8,626 nucleotides of DNA, from contig CAZDFD010000118.1 in the NCBI GenBank assembly GCA_964504655.1, forward strand, positions 1 to 8,626, in the 5' to 3' direction. The position numbers and the translations under genes were made by a program. Source of the DNA: JANXAZ01 sp964504655 (GTDB lineage: Bacteria > Pseudomonadota > Alphaproteobacteria > Geminicoccales > Geminicoccaceae). The notes beneath the pieces were generated by a model. It had not been told where the DNA came from. It saw nothing but the letters and a program-made list of their open reading frames with translations, and searched no databases. Below are positions 7,397-8,626 of the stretch, one piece after another (position 1 is the first letter of the stretch; each line of letters opens with the position of its first letter).

Positions 7397-8626
7397 CACT
7401 CCGCCGCCGCCACGGCCAGCCCGGAGCCCAGGACGGGCCGGCTCAGGCTCTCCGGCACGGGCAACGGCCGCTCGAGCTTGCCCAGGATCGGCAGGACCAC
7501 GAGGAAATGGGCGAAGTACCAGATCGTCCCCAGCAGTCCGATGGTCGGCAGCCAGCCCTCCGGCGGCTGCGACCCGACATAGCCGAGAATGAAGCAGTCG
7601 ACCACGAGCACCCAGAAGAAGATCCGGTAGACTGGCCGGAAGCGCGCGCTCCGCACGGCCGAGGTGTCGAGCCACGGCAGGATGAACAGCACTCCGATCG
7701 AGGCGAACATCGCGATCACCCCGCCGAGCTTGGCCGGGATGATCCAGAAGATGTCGAAGGTGATCGCGCGCAGAATGGCGTAGAACGGCAGGAAGTACCA
7801 CTCCGGCACGATGTGCGGTGGTGTCACCAGCGGGTTGGCGGGGATGTAATTGTCCGGATGCCCCAACACGTTCGGCGCGAAGAACACGAAGCCCGCAAAG
7901 ACGATGAAGAACACGGCGAGGCCGAACATGTCCTTGATCGTGTAGTAGGGATGGAAGGGTATCTTGTCCTTCTTGGTGAGGTCGATGCCCACCGGGTTGT
8001 TCGAGCCGTGGGTGTGCAGCGCCACCAGGTGCAGGAAGACCACTGCGACGATCGCGAACGGCAGGAGATAGTGCAGCGAATAGAAGCGGTTGAGGGTCGG
8101 GTTGTCGACCGTGAACCCACCCCACATCCAGGTGACGATCGCCTCGCCGAACCACGGGATCGCCGAGAACAGGTTGGTGATCACGGTAGCGCCCCAGAAG
8201 CTCATTTGGCCCCAGGGGAGCACGTAACCCATGAACGCGGTCGCCATCATCAGTAGCAGGATCACCACGCCCAGCATCCACAGCAGCTCGCGCGGTGCCT
8301 TGTACGAGCCGTAGTAGAGGCCACGGAAGATGTGGATGTAAACCACGATGAAGAACATCGAGGCGCCATTGGCGTGGGCGTAGCGGAGTAACCACCCCCA
8401 ATTGACGTCGCGCATGATGTGCTCGACGCTGTCGAAGGCGTGTGCGACGTGCGGCGTGTAGTGCATGGCGAGCACGATGCCGGTGACGATTTGCAGCATC
8501 AGGCAGATGCCGGCGAGCGAGCCGAAGTTCCACCAGTAGCTGAGGTTGCGCGGGGTCTGGTAGGCCACCAAGTGCTGATAGCCGAAGCCGATCAGCGGTA
8601 GGCGGTGCTCGATCCAGCGCAGCGTC
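7396..8626 (-). CDS. petB: Cytochrome b of the cytochrome bc1 complex, 5' end outside window
   Basis: About 409 residues are visible and the start lies beyond the right edge. The sequence continues upstream of the TTG at 8571 as WIEHRLPLIGFGYQHL, matching the usual cytochrome b N-terminus, so that TTG is not a real start. This is the membrane di-heme subunit that oxidises ubiquinol at Qo and reduces quinone at Qi. Counted from the codon at 8571, the heme-ligand histidine pairs are H66/H80 (RYAHANGAS ... YIHIFRG) and H167/H181 (SLHYLLPF ... FLHLVALH), each 14 apart. The Qo-site PEWY is at 256-259, within HIVPEWYFLPFYAILRAI. GYVLPWGQMSFWGATVITNL and HPDNYIPANPLVTPPH are strongly conserved. The gene is long enough to carry all eight helices, unlike split b6/subunit IV. 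Its stop overlaps petC by one base, indicating an operon; the Rieske gene petA is expected just upstream, outside the window. Confidence 0.97.
   Translation of the reverse strand, partial: TLRWIEHRLPLIGFGYQHLVAYQTPRNLSYWWNFGSLAGICLMLQIVTGIVLAMHYTPHVAHAFDSVEHIMRDVNWGWLLRYAHANGASMFFIVVYIHIFRGLYYGSYKAPRELLWMLGVVILLLMMATAFMGYVLPWGQMSFWGATVITNLFSAIPWFGEAIVTWMWGGFTVDNPTLNRFYSLHYLLPFAIVAVVFLHLVALHTHGSNNPVGIDLTKKDKIPFHPYYTIKDMFGLAVFFIVFAGFVFFAPNVLGHPDNYIPANPLVTPPHIVPEWYFLPFYAILRAITFDIFWIIPAKLGGVIAMFASIGVLFILPWLDTSAVRSARFRPVYRIFFWVLVVDCFILGYVGSQPPEGWLPTIGLLGTIWYFAHFLVVLPILGKLERPLPVPESLSRPVLGSGLAVAAAE

Noticed and set aside
6623..8533. A 636-codon minus-strand open frame that looks like a cytochrome c1 with a long N-terminal extension
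   Set aside because: Only the last 257 codons are petC. The upstream part is an out-of-frame reading of petB, which is intact in its own frame with all heme histidines and PEWY.

Overview
The window is very GC-rich. Its gene content fits an alphaproteobacterium: cytochrome b and cytochrome c1 genes of a bc1 complex in the usual petB-petC order, an OpgH glucosyltransferase of the short 'FKAGN / HDQVEA / RRDVRWCQGN' type, and a cytochrome b561. The evidence for the lineage is protein character only; no rRNA or other marker gene is present. Six protein genes are supported. No RNA gene, mobile element, CRISPR array or convincing terminator was found.

Layout. (1) Bases 1-2279, minus strand: a large multi-pass membrane protein of the YfhO type, whose 3' end lies off the left edge. 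(2) A divergent gap of about 140 bp leads to a plus-strand cytochrome b561 gene (2422-2970) with a good ribosome binding site and a GTG start. (3) After 106 bp of non-coding DNA comes a tightly packed plus-strand trio: opgH (3077-4882), an FkbM-family methyltransferase (4879-5628, ATGA overlap with opgH) and an exported protein of unknown family (5637-6593, possibly starting at a GTGA overlap). (4) Only 29 bp separate the trio from the convergent minus-strand petC (6623-7396) and petB (7396 to beyond 8626), the cytochrome c1 and cytochrome b of the respiratory bc1 complex. petA would be expected just past the right edge.

How the genes work together. petB and petC encode ordinary energy-metabolism subunits. 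The more interesting part is the trio. OpgH makes the linear backbone of osmoregulated periplasmic glucans, and normally sits with opgG (and opgI/opgC in Rhodobacter). Here it is coupled instead to a SAM-dependent methyltransferase and to a secreted protein I do not recognise. A plausible reading is a variant periplasmic-glucan locus in which the glucan, a precursor or an associated molecule is methylated, and in which the exported protein acts on or binds the product. This is inference from gene order and overlaps only. The YfhO-like protein may also be an envelope glycosylation enzyme, but it is divergently transcribed and separated from the trio by the b561 gene.
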